Part shown: piece after piece, positions 54,323-64,000 of the stretch | Numbering within the stretch: the first letter of the stretch is position 1 | Layout of the letters: each line of letters begins with the position of its first letter | DNA from: Prorocentrum cordatum | Lineage: Eukaryota; Sar; Dinophyceae; Prorocentrales; Prorocentraceae | Assembly (NCBI GenBank): GCA_963575745.1 | Contig: CAUYUJ010022392.1 | Location: 1,340,215 to 1,404,214 of the forward strand | DNA: 64,000 nt | Reading direction: 5' to 3' | Notes under the pieces: generated by a model | What the model saw: only the letters and a program-made list of their open reading frames with translations | The model's database searches: none | What the model was told of the DNA's origin: nothing | Program-made: the position numbers and the translations under genes

Positions 54323-54578
54323 AAACTGGTGGGGTTACGCGAAGCGGCTAGAATTCCTCGAGAGATGGTAGGATGGAGATTCACGCGACACAACACAACG
54401 CTTCACCCAAACGCTGGGGCACACAGAGACCAGGGGAGCTGCGCTCGTGCGAGAGGCGATCCTCAATTATTGCCACGTGTATTCTGCAATCACCGTGTGG
54501 CCCTCGCAACTGCTATCACTACTGCCGCCGCCACCATGTCTATCGATCTCTGAAGCAGCCCAACGGATAATAACCAGT
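54323..54578. other. No gene seen; 5' flank of the giant element
   Basis: Short mixed-composition flank upstream of the SL relic. No promoter motif or target duplication could be identified. Confidence 0.5.
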
Positions 54579-54702
54579 CCACGGACCCCTCCCGCAATCC
54601 AAACGCACCAGTTTCCCGAGCCGCGTCCAGCCGTGGCAACGAGGAGGCCCCTCGAAGGCCAAAAAGGCAACCCTTGTCTCACCCCTCCCTCCTCTGAGAT
54701 GA
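54579..54702. repeat. Dispersed repeat D, copy 2
   Basis: Matches 12507-12632 in the same orientation, including 'acgaggaggcccctcgaagg' and 'cttgtctcacccc'. Confidence 0.7.
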
Positions 54703-54854
54703 GGGGCGTCTTTCAGGAGCCGCCACCTCAAGGGCCGCAGAGTCATGTGCACGCTTGGACATCTCCTCGACGCCAGCGGCGTTCGGAGGCCTCCAGCTCC
54801 GCTGGACTCGCCGTGCTCTCCCAGATGACGATGTTTGCGGGAGCTGTGCGAACT

Positions 54855-55114
54855 GCCTCCTCCTCCTCCTCCTCCTTCTCCCCCTCCTCCCCCTCCTCCC
54901 CCTCCTCCACCTCCTCTCCCTCCTCCACATCCTCCTCCGTCCTCCTCCTCCTCCTCCTCCTCCTCCTCCTCCTCCTCCTCCTCCTCCTCCTCCTCCTCCT
55001 CCCCCTCCTCCTCCTCCTCCTCCTCCCCTCCTCCTCCTCCTCCCCTCCTCCTCCTCCCCTCCTCCTCCTCCTCCTCCCCCTCCTCCTCCTCCTCCTCCTC
55101 CTCCTCCTCCTCCT
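54855..55114. repeat. (CCT)n array
   Basis: About 260 bp of CCT with scattered CCC and TCC variants; several frames are open on both strands because of it. Confidence 0.95.
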
Positions 55115-55940
55115 GGGTCCGGCCCGCCCCGAGGTCGAGCGCTGCCGAGGAGGTCTGGGGAAGCGTCTCTGCGTGGGGAAGGAGTCGCTCTGGAGACCCC
55201 AGGGTACTTGAGACCAGGTCTGCGCCGGCCCCTTGGGGAAGAACACCTCTCCCGTCCAGACCACGAAGGGTGATCATCTTCGCGCCCCTACGGGTGATCT
55301 CGTGAAACCAATGGACGCCCACAGAGAAACTCCAGAAGCCAGAGGTGTTCCTGGAATCTTCGTGGGGCTCCTGGAAGAAATGAGAAGCGCAATGGAAGCC
55401 CCAATGGACAGGATGATTCGCAACACCTTCCCATGGGACTATCAGCGAGATGCACTTGACGGGATAGGTCAAACATGTCCTCGGGCTGTCGCAGTGCAGT
55501 GGAGATGGCAGGAAAAGTAGAAGCGAACTTTTTGTTGTCCTACACCGCCATGCGCCAGGCGGTCTCCATTGACCCAGAACCAGAGGCCTCTTGGCTCAAT
55601 CAAGAAGGGGCCCTCTCATGGCTCAACTCGATTTCACCCTGCCCCATACACTCGCAACCACCCTTCCCAAAAATAATTCGTCGTTCTTTCATTCAGCGCA
55701 TCGTCGTTTGGCTTCCGTTCGTCCTCCTTGCGCGTGCGACATTCTAGTCGTTGCGTCTGGACCCCCTGTCTGCGCGGAGTACGCAGGCTCCGATGGCGAG
55801 AGATCCCACCGCATAGGATGCAATAAACGAATGCAAGCATCACCCAGTCAGACGCCCAAACCAACGCCAAAAGCACGGCCCAGCACGACGCGACAGCACG
55901 GTGCGGCATCGGCCGACGGATTCGCGAATCGGCGATAAAA
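55115..55940. other. No gene seen
   Basis: Mixed sequence. A short plus-strand frame (55233-55520, 95 codons) is not repetitive (VGLLEEMRSAMEAPMDRMIR) but shows no family and is too short to support alone. Confidence 0.45.
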
Positions 55941-56200
55941 CATGGCACCACTCGACACGGCACAACATGGTGCTGAACGGACTCGCGAGTTGGTGACATG
56001 GCAGGACACGGCACGGCGGAAAAGCGCGGAATGGATTGCACGGCGTGGCACGGCACGGCGGCATGGGGGCAAAATGGCACAACGTGCCACGGCACGGCGG
56101 CACAACATGACCCGACTCCGAATGGATCCGCGAATCGAGGATACGGCACGGCACGGAACGTTAGAACGCCACGGCACGGCACGGCTTTGGAAGCACCCCG
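55940..56200. repeat. GGCAC-type degenerate minisatellite
   Basis: Repeated 'cacggcacggcggca' and 'acatgg' words in units of variable length, for example 56002-56075 and 56088-56190. No coding signal. Confidence 0.75.
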
Positions 56201-56204
56201 CGGA

Positions 56205-56930
56205 TTGTAATCAAGAGTCGCCTGCAGCTGGCACCCTTCGATGGTCTTGAACAGCCTTTACGGGACGCGTTGTTTGGGGACACTGCGCTGCGCTATCAAC
56301 TTCAAGGGCGGATTGTTAATTTAGGCACGTGGCGATGAGCGGCGCAAGCGCCAACGCCAAGACCTATCCGCGGGCAATGGGGTGGCGCGGTGGCCATTGG
56401 CTTTTGATCAGCGTGCGAGGCACCATAACAATGTGGTGCAGCAAGGGAGCCGCTTTCCCTAGCGAGGAGTTCAGCACTGGCTGCGGCTACGTCGTGCGTC
56501 GCTCACTCCATGCCCGAGAGGCCAATCACCACAAGCACCCAGGTGGCAGAACGGGAGTCGCATGCAGCCGGACGCGACGCGGGCAGCCAGAGGGTGGGAA
56601 CGGGAAGCGGAGCGATCGTTTGCCAGGGCGAGCTGCGAGGCCACAGACTGCCAGGCCCGCCCCGCCAGGGTTGGGCGAGCCGCGCGAGCCTGACTGCCAG
56701 GCCCAGTAGGGCACGGGAAGCCCAAGGATCGAGGAGCTGGCGATCGGGTGCCATGGTGGGTCGGCGGCGCGAGCGGCCAAGAAGGGTGACCAGTGGGGCG
56801 CGCGGGCGGAGATCTCCCACACAGCGCGACGACGCGGCAGCGATGCGGCAGCAGGCGGGAGCGTGACGAATCCTTGGGACAGCCACCCAGCGAATCGAAG
56901 CGGCAACGAGGTCTCGAGGCGAAGGGGAGC
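56205..56930. other. No gene seen
   Basis: GC-rich mixed sequence; frames on both strands are R/A/G-rich without domains. Confidence 0.5.
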
Positions 56931-57300
56931 AGGGGAAGGAAGAGGAGGGAGGAGGATGGTTTAGGGAGGGGGAGGGGATGAGAGAGGAGGAGAGAAGGAG
57001 GAGGAGGAGGAGGAGGAGGAGGAGGAGGCAGCGAGACGGCGACGAGGCGGCAGCGTGGCGAGTCCTCCGAAGAAGACCCTTCATGCCCCTCCCAGTTCCT
57101 TTCTCCACCCCGCCCCCGCGGTCCTCCTCGTCCTCCTCCCTTCCTCGCCCTCCCTAGCCGTCTCCGTCGTCGACGTCTTCGTCGTCGGCCTTCCTCCCTC
57201 GTCGCCGTCGCCGTCCTCCTTCCTCCTTCCTCCTCTCTCCCTCGTAGTCGTTGTCCGTCTCCTCCTTCTTCACCCTCCTGCCTCGTCGTCATCGTCGTCG
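56930..57300. repeat. GGA then CCT/GTC low-complexity block
   Basis: GGA-rich run (56935-57030) followed by a CCT/CGTC-rich run (57115-57300). Compositional open frames only. Confidence 0.8.
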
Positions 57301-57359
57301 TAGAATACTGATTTCTAGAAAAGAATTATTGCTGATCTCCGGAAACGGTTCCGCGCGCT

Positions 57360-58085
57360 CTCACCTCGACGCTGGCGTCATTTTCTGTGAAAGCGAAGCT
57401 CCCGCTCGAGTGGGGGCGCCAATGTACATGTCTGTCTTTGTGGGCCCAGCTACGACGACAACGGCTCCCGCTCGATACTTCGTCGCAATTGACTTCGAGA
57501 CGCCCTAGCCAGAGAGGCCTTGAAACTCATCAACGGCGCTCTGGCTCGAGATTTCCTCGCAATGTACGCAAATTCGTGGAGGCCCAGCTGCGACGATAAG
57601 GGCTCCCGCTTGATACTTCCTCGCAATATTCCGAGACGCCCTGGCCAGAGAGGCCTCGAAGGTCAGGAACGGCGCTCTGGTTCGAGACTTCCTCACCATT
57701 CGCGCAAGTTCGTGGAGGCCCAGCTGCGACGACAACGGCTCCCGCCATTCGCAATTTACTCCGAGACGCCCTGGCCAGAGAGGCCTCGAAGCTCAGGAAC
57801 GGCGCTCTGGCTCGAGATTTTCTCGCAATTCGCGCAACGGCTCCCGCTCGATACTTCCTCGCAATTTACTCAAAGACGCCCTGGCCAGAGATGCCTCGAA
57901 GCTCAGGAGCGGAGGCTTCGCTTTAGACTTCCTTGAACTTTACTCACGTTTTGGGAGGGGGGGCGGCTACGCAATTCACTCAAGTTTTGGGGGGCGGGAA
58001 GCTGCGACGACAAGGGTCCAGCTTGATAGTTTCTCGCAGTTTACTCCGAGACGCCCTGGCCAGGGGAGAGGCACCCAAACTCAGG
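57360..58085. repeat. About 130-bp tandem repeat (family E)
   Basis: The phrase gagacgccctggccagagag recurs near 57499, 57631, 57762, 57872 (variant) and 58048 (variant), with companions 'ggcgctctggctcgagattt' and 'tggaggcccagctgcgacga'. Periods are about 132, 131, 110 and 176 bp. Frames are not maintained, so it is treated as non-coding. Confidence 0.85.
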
Positions 58086-58364
58086 AACGACGCTCTCGCT
58101 GGATACGTCCACGCAGAATGCTCAAGTTGATGCTTGGCCCGTGGGCGCGTTGGCACGCTTGACGGCCATGGCGGCGTGGTGCGCATACAAAGCACCGAAT
58201 GCGATTCCCAGGAGCTGAGTGGAAACGAATCCCCCCCAAAGAGGGTTGGTTCATTGACTTAGCGGGCGGGTTCAAGGGAGAGAGAACAAATATCAGCCAG
58301 CGCTGACTCCAAATAGATTAGACGACTCAAATCAAGGAATCAGAGGAATCGAGCACGCTTGGAA

Positions 58365-58442
58365 TCCGCAACTCAGCAAGCAAGCAAGCGTGCAAGCAAG
58401 CGCGCAAGCAAGCAAGCAAGTAAGCAAGCGAGCGAGCATACA
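58365..58442. repeat. (AAGC)n microsatellite
   Basis: Degenerate GCAA/AAGC tetranucleotide run with GTGC and GCGA variants. Confidence 0.9.
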
Positions 58443-58689
58443 TGAGGGGGGGTGTCACTGGAAAAAAGGGGGGATAGCCGTGGCATAGCCATAGGATTTT
58501 TTTTTTGGGGGGGGGGGCATTCGATTTTTGGGGGGGGCAGCGGACCAATTAGTAGGATTTGAGCTAGGACTCCTATAGGGCAAGCCTATTTGGAGAACAC
58601 ACGTGAAGGTCAAAGTTGCTGGTTGTTGCATCTTATGTTCGCAAGATGGTCGTCGTCGTTGTCGTTGTCGTATTATCATTACTATTTAA

Positions 58690-59220
58690 ATTATGTCTTC
58701 CTCCTCCTCCTGGACCCCCTTTTTCCTCCTCCTCCTCCTCCTCCTCCTTCTTTTCCTGTTCCTCTTTCTCCTCCTATCCTCCTCTTATCCTCCTCCCCCT
58801 CCTCCTCCTCCTCCCCCTCCTCCTCCTCGGACCCTGATTGAAGGCGGTCAACTATTACGATGGCCTGCTGCTCCTCATACTATTCCTTGTGCTCCTCCTC
58901 CTCCTCCTCCTCCTCCTCCTCCTCCTCCTCCCCTTCTCCTCCTCCTCCTCTTCCTCCCCCCCCCCTCCTCCGCCTCCTCTCCCTCCGCCTCCTCTCCCCT
59001 CGCCGCTGAGCTTCGCCGCGCCCGGGCTTCTGCCAGGCGAGCCCCGAGACCGCGGAGGCAATCCGGCACGAAGGACAGGGACAGGAGCATAGAGTAGGAC
59101 AGGGCAGGTACAGGACAGGGAGGGCAGAGACAGGGACAAGACAGGACATGGAGAGGAAGGGAGGGCATGTACAGTATATGGAGAGGAAGGGAGGGCAGGT
59201 ACTGGGACAGGGCAGGGAGG
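58690..59220. repeat. CCT-rich block and GGACAGG-type repeat
   Basis: CCT/CTC runs at 58692-58835 and 58895-59005, followed by degenerate 'gggacaggacagggagg' and 'ggagaggaagggagggca' words to about 59220. Two poly-purine/pyrimidine G and T runs precede it at 58497-58540. No gene. Confidence 0.8.
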
Positions 59221-59509
59221 CGCAGGAGGAGGCCGACAGAATGGACGTGGACAACTATGCCATCGACGAACACACAGGAACCTTGTGCAAGCGCCGAACA
59301 CAGCCAACTATGTACTGTAGGAGGTGCAGACGACGAAGTGGATAAGGCGAACGGTGAGGTGAGGAGAAACACCGAAGTACAGCGAGAAGCAACGCCCAGC
59401 AGCTCAAATTTCCGCCAGGCGAGCGAGCGCTGGCGGCGGCGGCTGCTGGGGGCTGGCCGGGCCGGGCGCCTGGCCGGCAAGGGGGGCGAGTGACGCGGAC
59501 ACGCGGACC

Positions 59510-59655
59510 GCCGGTGGAGGAGGTGGGAGGAGGAGGGATGAGGAGGGAGGAGGTGGAGAAGGAGGAGGAGGAGGAGGAGGAGGAGCAGGAGGGAGAGGAA
59601 GAGGAGGGAGAGGAGAAGAAGGAAAGGGAGGAGGAGGAGGAGGACCAGAGAAAAC
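59510..59655. repeat. GGA-rich block
   Basis: About 145 bp of GGA/GAGG repeats; open frames are compositional. Confidence 0.9.
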
Positions 59656-59749
59656 TCTAGTTGGATTTGCGGTGTTGCCATACACCCTCCCGTCCCATGT
59701 CCCCACTTCACAGGTCCGGTCACGTATTCTTATTACAACATGTCGTGGC

Positions 59750-60475
59750 CGAGTGGGATGTGCGCGGCGCTATGGCGATACATGCGTTTTGAGAAAGTGT
59801 CTCTCCCCACCCGCGAAGTAAATACAAGCGTTGTGAATAAAAGGCTCTTTCCATCCGCTCAGTGACTGAATGCTTTACAACCCACAATGAATTAACTTGT
59901 CGCAGGAAGACATGCTTTAAAAGCAAGAGTGAACTAAGTTTCGCCATTGCCTCGACTGCGTCAAAGACTGTTCGCGGCGCCAAAGCGAGCCTCATGTTGA
60001 ATGTCATACGCTTTCCGTCCGTGCAACTGTTCCACACTTTGAAAACGAATATGCGCGGTGCCAAAGCGAGAACCTCATTTTGAGTAACATGCACCCTCGA
60101 TCCGTGTAGTTGTTGCAATTTTTGAACACGAATGTGCGCGGCGCCACGACGAGAGCCTCATTTGTGGAGATCGTACCCCCTCGGTTCTTTCGAAAATGAA
60201 TGTGCACGGCGCCAAGGCGAGTGCGCCATTTTGACTAACAGAACCCCTCGATCCGGGCAGCTGTTCCGAATTTTGAAAACGAATGTGCGCGGCGCCAAAG
60301 CGAGAGCCTCATTTTGAATATTCGATCCGTGTAGCTGTTGCAAATTATGGAAACGAATGTGCGCGGCGCCAAAGCGAGAACCTCATTTCAAGTAACATGC
60401 GCCCTCGAGCCGTGCACCTGCAGTTGCAAATTTTGAAAATGAATGTGCGCGGCGCCAAGAGAGCCTCATTTTGAA
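59750..60475. repeat. Repeat family C, main array
   Basis: Eight recognisable copies of 'gtgcgcggcgccaaagcgag' at 59761, 59976, 60051, 60133, 60204, 60284, 60357 and 60445, each followed by 'cctcattttgaa' and preceded by 'ttttgaaaacgaat'. Period mostly 71-88 bp with one larger gap. Better conserved than the opposite-orientation array at 12160-12835. Every copy contains the palindrome GGCGCC. Confidence 0.9.
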
Positions 60476-60479
60476 TAAC

Positions 60480-60989
60480 AGACCCCCGCCGCCGTCTGCG
60501 TCGCCGCCGCGCCCCCCACCGCGGCTGCAGTGGCCAGTCGCCAGCGCCGTGCGCACCTGCGCCAGCGTCGCCGCGCCGCCGCCAGCGCCGCCAGCGCCGC
60601 GCCGCCGCGCGCCGCGCGCTCAAGGCGCCGCCGGCAGCACGCCGCGCCGCGCCGCCGCTGCCCGGCCAGGCCCCGCCCGTCGCCAGCTCACGCCGCGCGC
60701 TCCGCAACCCGCCTGCGGCGCGCATCCGCCGCAGCCGCTCGCCAGCGGCTCGCTGTGGTCCAGCGCGCCGAGCCCGCCGCTGCCGCCGCCGCCGCTACCG
60801 CCCTGCAGCGCGCCTCTGCCAGCCGCCCAGCGCGCCCAGGCGCCTGCTCCGCGCGCCCATGCGCGCCCCCGCGCCAGGGCCCGCCGCGGCCCCTGGCGCC
60901 CGCTGCCCGCCCTGCAGTGGCGCGGCCCTGGCGCCTCCAGCCCGCGAGCAGGGACCCCTGTTGGTGCCGCGCCTCAGCGGCCCCGCAGC
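60480..60989. other. Extremely GC-rich stretch, no gene called
   Basis: GCC/CGC-dominated DNA where frames on both strands are A/R/P-rich. It may be the degraded 3' end of the LINE fragment next to it on the minus strand, but no motif supports this. Confidence 0.4.
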
Positions 60990-61404
60990 CCTGGCGCGCC
61001 CTCAACCGTCCCAGCGCGCTCAGCGCCCAGCCCGAGGCCCCCGCCAGGCCTGGTGCTGCGTGGCGGCGAGGACTGCGTCGGCAGCGTGGCACCAATACGC
61101 TGCCCAGCGTTTGGTGCAGCCGGCGAATGGCCGCCGACCGCCCGTGGTCATCGGGCGGCGGGGCCAGAAGGCGCACCCAGGCCAGGGCGTCCTCCCCCAG
61201 CCGGCCATTGTCTTCGACCGCGAATGGGACCATCCGCAAGCCGGGGTACCGCGCGCGCTTCTCGTTCTCTGCCGCAGCAGCCGCTGCGCCAGCGCGCCGG
61301 GCTGACCCGCATCCCAGCGCGTCCTGGGACAGCGCGCTGACCACTGTAAGGTCGACCCAACTGGGCACAGCGCCTCCGGCCAGCTGGCCGCGCAGCACTA
61401 TCTC
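60990..61404 (-). pseudogene. LINE C-terminal fragment
   Basis: Minus-strand text VLRGQLAGGAVPSWVDLTVV (from about 61395), then NEKRARYPGLRMVPFAVEDN, GRLGEDALAWVRLLAPPPDD and LHQTLGSVL; near 61090 the frame changes to give AADAVLAATQHQA. This arrangement (WVDLTVVS, KRARYPG, VPFAVEDxGRLGEDAL, AVLAAT) is what I know from the C-terminus of dinoflagellate LINE polyproteins downstream of RNase H. The fragment is cut off on its 5' side by the CCT array at 61436. It is a dead 5'-truncated remnant of a LINE different from the giant element. Confidence 0.55.
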
Positions 61405-61435
61405 CGCCTCCTTTACCTCCCCCACCTCCCCCTCC

Positions 61436-61518
61436 TCCTCTCCCTCCTCCTCCTCCTCCTCCTCCTCCTCCTCCTCCTCCTCCTCCTCCTCCTCCTCCTC
61501 CTCCTCCTCCTCCTCCTG
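61436..61518. repeat. (CCT)n array
   Basis: About 80 bp of uninterrupted CCT, encoding poly-E on the minus strand; adjoins the LINE fragment. Confidence 0.95.
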
Positions 61519-61564
61519 CTCGATCCCCACAGGTGAACTCATCAGGGGAGGGCCCGACCCTCCC

Positions 61565-62225
61565 TGGGTTCCTCTTGGGGCTGCAAGGCCCCAGGAGGGC
61601 TCCAAGACGGCCAAGAGGGAAGTCTAGGGGGCGCCCCTGGAAGGGAAATCTGTCAGCCCCGCAGGCGGGTCCCGCCCCCGACCCTGGGGCCCGCGACAGG
61701 GCGCGCCCTTCAACAATTCCTCGTCGGAGCCCGCCTCGGACATGGTCTTCGCGGCGTTGCCGAAGGCTCGAGCGCGCACTTCGCTGACGCCAGAGCAGTG
61801 GCGCAGGTCCGCCATACAGAGGTTTGCGCGGTTAAAAACACGCGGGCCTTGCCCTCCGAAGGCCCCAAGAGGCTCCAAAGAACGTCCACCGTCCAACCCG
61901 TCTCCGAGACGGTCCACGAGGCCCCGAGGTGCCCCTGAGAGGGGTCCAAGAGGCTCCCCAGGAGGACCCCGAACGGCACAATTCGTACGTTCCTACATGT
62001 TTTAAAAAGGTGGCTCGCCTTTTCAGCTCCCCGACGCTCCACGACGGCCCAAGAGGCCCCAAAGATCACCCCCAGACACACCCAAGAGATCGCCCAAAAG
62101 GCCCCAAGACACCCCAATGGGCCCCAAGACGACCCAAGGGGGCCCCCAAACACCTCAAGAATCCTCCTAGAGGGCTCCAAGATGCCCCAAGAGGGCACTG
62201 CAACAGCCCCAAGAGGGGTCCTGGA
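61565..62225. repeat. CCCCAAGAGG-type degenerate repeat, block 4
   Basis: AAGAGGCCCC/CCAAGACGG words interspersed with mixed sequence (61640-61850), densest at 61850-61960 and 62040-62225. Same family as in 1200-1740, 17455-17640 and 26160-26785. Confidence 0.75.
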
Positions 62226-62795
62226 GAGTGGGGGCTTGTGGAAGGCGTAGGACTGCACGCGCCGCTCGGCAGTTCTGGCCAGCTGGGGCACGAAAGGGGT
62301 GCTCTGGAGGAGGCACCCCTAGCCTGGCCGCCCCGATACGCAGCACGCAGCCCGCAGCGCGCTGACACGGAGCTCACCCCGCAAGCCAAAAACGTAGTCT
62401 GTCGGGGTACGTTTGCCAAAAAGGGGGCCAACCCGTGCCAACACGCGGCGTGTTCAACCCAGACGTTTTGCACACGGTACGTGTTGCGTTTCACCACGGA
62501 CGCATCAAGGCATTTCTGGAAATCCTGGGGACACTTTGGGCCAGGGGCGCCGTTGGCAGCTGACCCTCCCCGGTCCCCCACTCCGGGGGACGACGGTTCG
62601 GCGGCCAGCCTGGGGGGGAAGTGGGCAGGGGCGAGCCTTCTCAGAAAAGGAAGTCATCCAGCCTTCTGGGAAGTTTTCTAGGCCTTCCCCAGAGACGCGC
62701 AAAACTTCTCAGCAGGCGCGAGGGCGTCGGAGAAGTCCCGCCGCCTTCTGGAAAGTCTCGCCGCCGAACGGTGGCAGCGACGTGGAAACCCTCTG
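62226..62795. other. No gene seen
   Basis: Mixed GC-rich DNA. Open frames of up to about 170 codons exist on both strands without any recognisable domain. Confidence 0.5.
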
Positions 62796-62796
62796 G

Positions 62797-62925
62797 AGGA
62801 GGAGGAGGAGGAGGAGGAGGAGGAGGAGGAGGAGGAGGAGGAGGAGGAGGGGGAGGAGGAGGGGGGGAGGAGAAGGAGGAGGAGGAGGAGGAGGAGGAGG
62901 AGGAGGAGGAGGAAGAAGAAGATGG
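62797..62925. repeat. (GGA)n array
   Basis: About 130 bp of GGA with a few GGG and AGA variants. Confidence 0.95.
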
Positions 62926-63035
62926 ATGAGGTGGAGGTGGAGCAAGAGGAGAAGGAGGAGGAGGAGGACCGAGGAGGGCGGTGGCCCCCAGCAGTTTTGT
63001 TCCTTCGAGAGGCACCCCCAGTTGTAGTCGCCCTG

Positions 63036-63036
63036 G

Positions 63037-63068
<32 letters not shown>

Positions 63069-63098
63069 AAACTACCGAAGACGACCGAAAAAGACGAA

Positions 63099-63138
<40 letters not shown>

Positions 63139-63306
63139 ACGACGGCGACGACGACAAGGACACGGTGACGGCGACGAATAATACGACCACGGCGATGACC
63201 ACGGCGACGGCGACGACGACGACGACGACGGCGACGGCGACGAATGATAGACCACGGCGATGACCACGGCAACGGCGACGGAGACGACGACGACGGCGAC
63301 GGCGAT

Positions 63307-63352
<46 letters not shown>
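63036..63352. repeat. (GAC)n / (GACGGC)n array
   Basis: Degenerate GAC trinucleotides with GGC, GAT and ACG substitutions and a short block of AATGATAGACC. Poly-D or poly-S/R/V frames only. Confidence 0.93.
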
Positions 63353-63354
<2 letters not shown>

Positions 63355-63825
63355 CTTGGCCTCCGAACTGCACGCCCCGCGAGGGCAGAAGCGCGGTTTA
63401 CAACCAGGGGGGTATGGCAACCCCCATTCCCGACATCGTGGGGGCTTTCGGGTGGGCCAACAATTTTGGGCCTGGCCCGGGCATTGGGATGAGGGGCCGT
63501 CCATCCTCGAAGCGTCCTGTCTTTTCCGAGCGGCCTCTTTTCTTCGGGTGGGAACTCAAGGGCTTTGCGGGCGAGGCCTCGCCTGCGAGTTGATCTCCCG
63601 CGCTTCGGATGTCGTGGAGTCATCGCCCGACCCCAGGCCCAAGGAGCGGCCCCGAGACCTGAGCCACTCCCGGGCCCGCCAGCGGCGGCCCTTCTCTGAG
63701 CGTCTCGGCTGCGCTCGCAGCCGCCTCGAATGTTTCCAAGCCTTGGACGTCTGGACCCGGGGGGTCGAAAATCTTCGGCGGCAACTCGCGGGGGCCTCCC
63801 ATGCCGTCTTGTCGGCCCTTGCGGA
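63353..63825. other. No gene seen
   Basis: Mixed sequence between the GAC array and the terminal short repeats; no domain on either strand. Confidence 0.5.
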
Positions 63826-63827
63826 TC

Positions 63828-63960
63828 GACGCTGGTCGACGCTACATCGACGCTAATCAACGCCAGGTCGACCCAAATCGACGTTAGCCGTCGCTAATTC
63901 GGCGCTATCTCATCGACCCCCAAACGCTGATCGGCGCCTATATACGCTAAAGGCGGAACT
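63828..63960. repeat. Short degenerate TCGACGCTAAT-type repeat
   Basis: The words tcgacgctaat, tcaacgccagg, tcgacgttagc and ttcggcgctat recur every 12-18 bp up to the end of the window, giving a weak tandem pattern. Confidence 0.55.
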
Positions 63961-64000
63961 GTGAGGATATACCAGGCTCCCGTGATTTGCTACCGAGAAA

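Noticed and set aside
60471-61627. Two plus-strand frames of about 290 and 365 codons
   Set aside because: A/P/R-rich shadows of the GC-rich stretch; the minus strand carries the recognisable LINE fragment.
63072-63860. A 262-codon minus-strand frame near the window end
   Set aside because: The C-terminal third is the GAC array read as S/R/V runs, and the remainder shows no domain.

Overview
The window reads as nuclear DNA of a GC-rich core dinoflagellate; a Prorocentrum-like genome would fit, but the species cannot be fixed from sequence alone. Three things point there. Degraded copies of the 22-nt dinoflagellate spliced leader (SL) sit in sense orientation upstream of two minus-strand coding regions. 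The gag/integrase and LINE proteins are of dinoflagellate type. Nearly all the rest is micro- and minisatellite and satellite DNA. No rRNA, tRNA or CRISPR feature was recognised.

Layout. 1-3072: CTA and 9-bp repeats, an 80-110-bp satellite interrupted by a 735-bp element with perfect 17-bp terminal inverted repeats, then a compound cassette (leader, GCCTCA array, 72-bp repeats). 3084-10541 (minus): a decayed copia-like LTR retrotransposon with gag, protease and integrase but no reverse transcriptase. 10.5-20.9 kb: low-complexity and tandem repeats, two small hairpin or inverted-repeat elements (13.2 and 14.0 kb) and a fossil LINE ORF1-like coiled-coil reading frame (15.1-15.9 kb). 20961-22155 (minus): a sulfotransferase gene, apparently a retroposed cDNA, with an SL relic at 22392-22412. 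23.2-26.0 kb: a second, longer copy of the compound cassette flanked by two copies of a GGC-rich module.

27.3-54.3 kb (minus): the main feature, about 27 kb of same-strand, mostly open but frame-broken coding sequence that I interpret as a giant non-LTR retrotransposon. In transcription order it shows an SL relic, an N-terminal part with about 98-residue tandem repeats, a RanBP2-like zinc finger, a RING-H2 finger, a DNMT3-like cytosine-5 methyltransferase, an EEP endonuclease, a reverse transcriptase with YVDD, a zinc knuckle, an RNase H with all four catalytic acids, then a separate frame with C2H2-like zinc fingers and a complete set of UPF1-like SF1 helicase motifs, and several unassigned frames. 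Many frame breaks fall in C-homopolymer runs (G on the plus strand); others are in-frame stops. DNMT capture by dinoflagellate LINEs has been reported (de Mendoza and colleagues, 2018); the RING, the helicase and the total size are what may be new.

54.4-64 kb: CCT/GGA arrays, GGCAC and about 130-bp tandem repeats, a second array of the 75-90-bp repeat family also seen at 12.2-12.8 kb, and a short LINE C-terminal fragment (60990-61404, minus). No intact single-copy host gene is evident apart from the sulfotransferase, and that is frame-broken near its 3' end.
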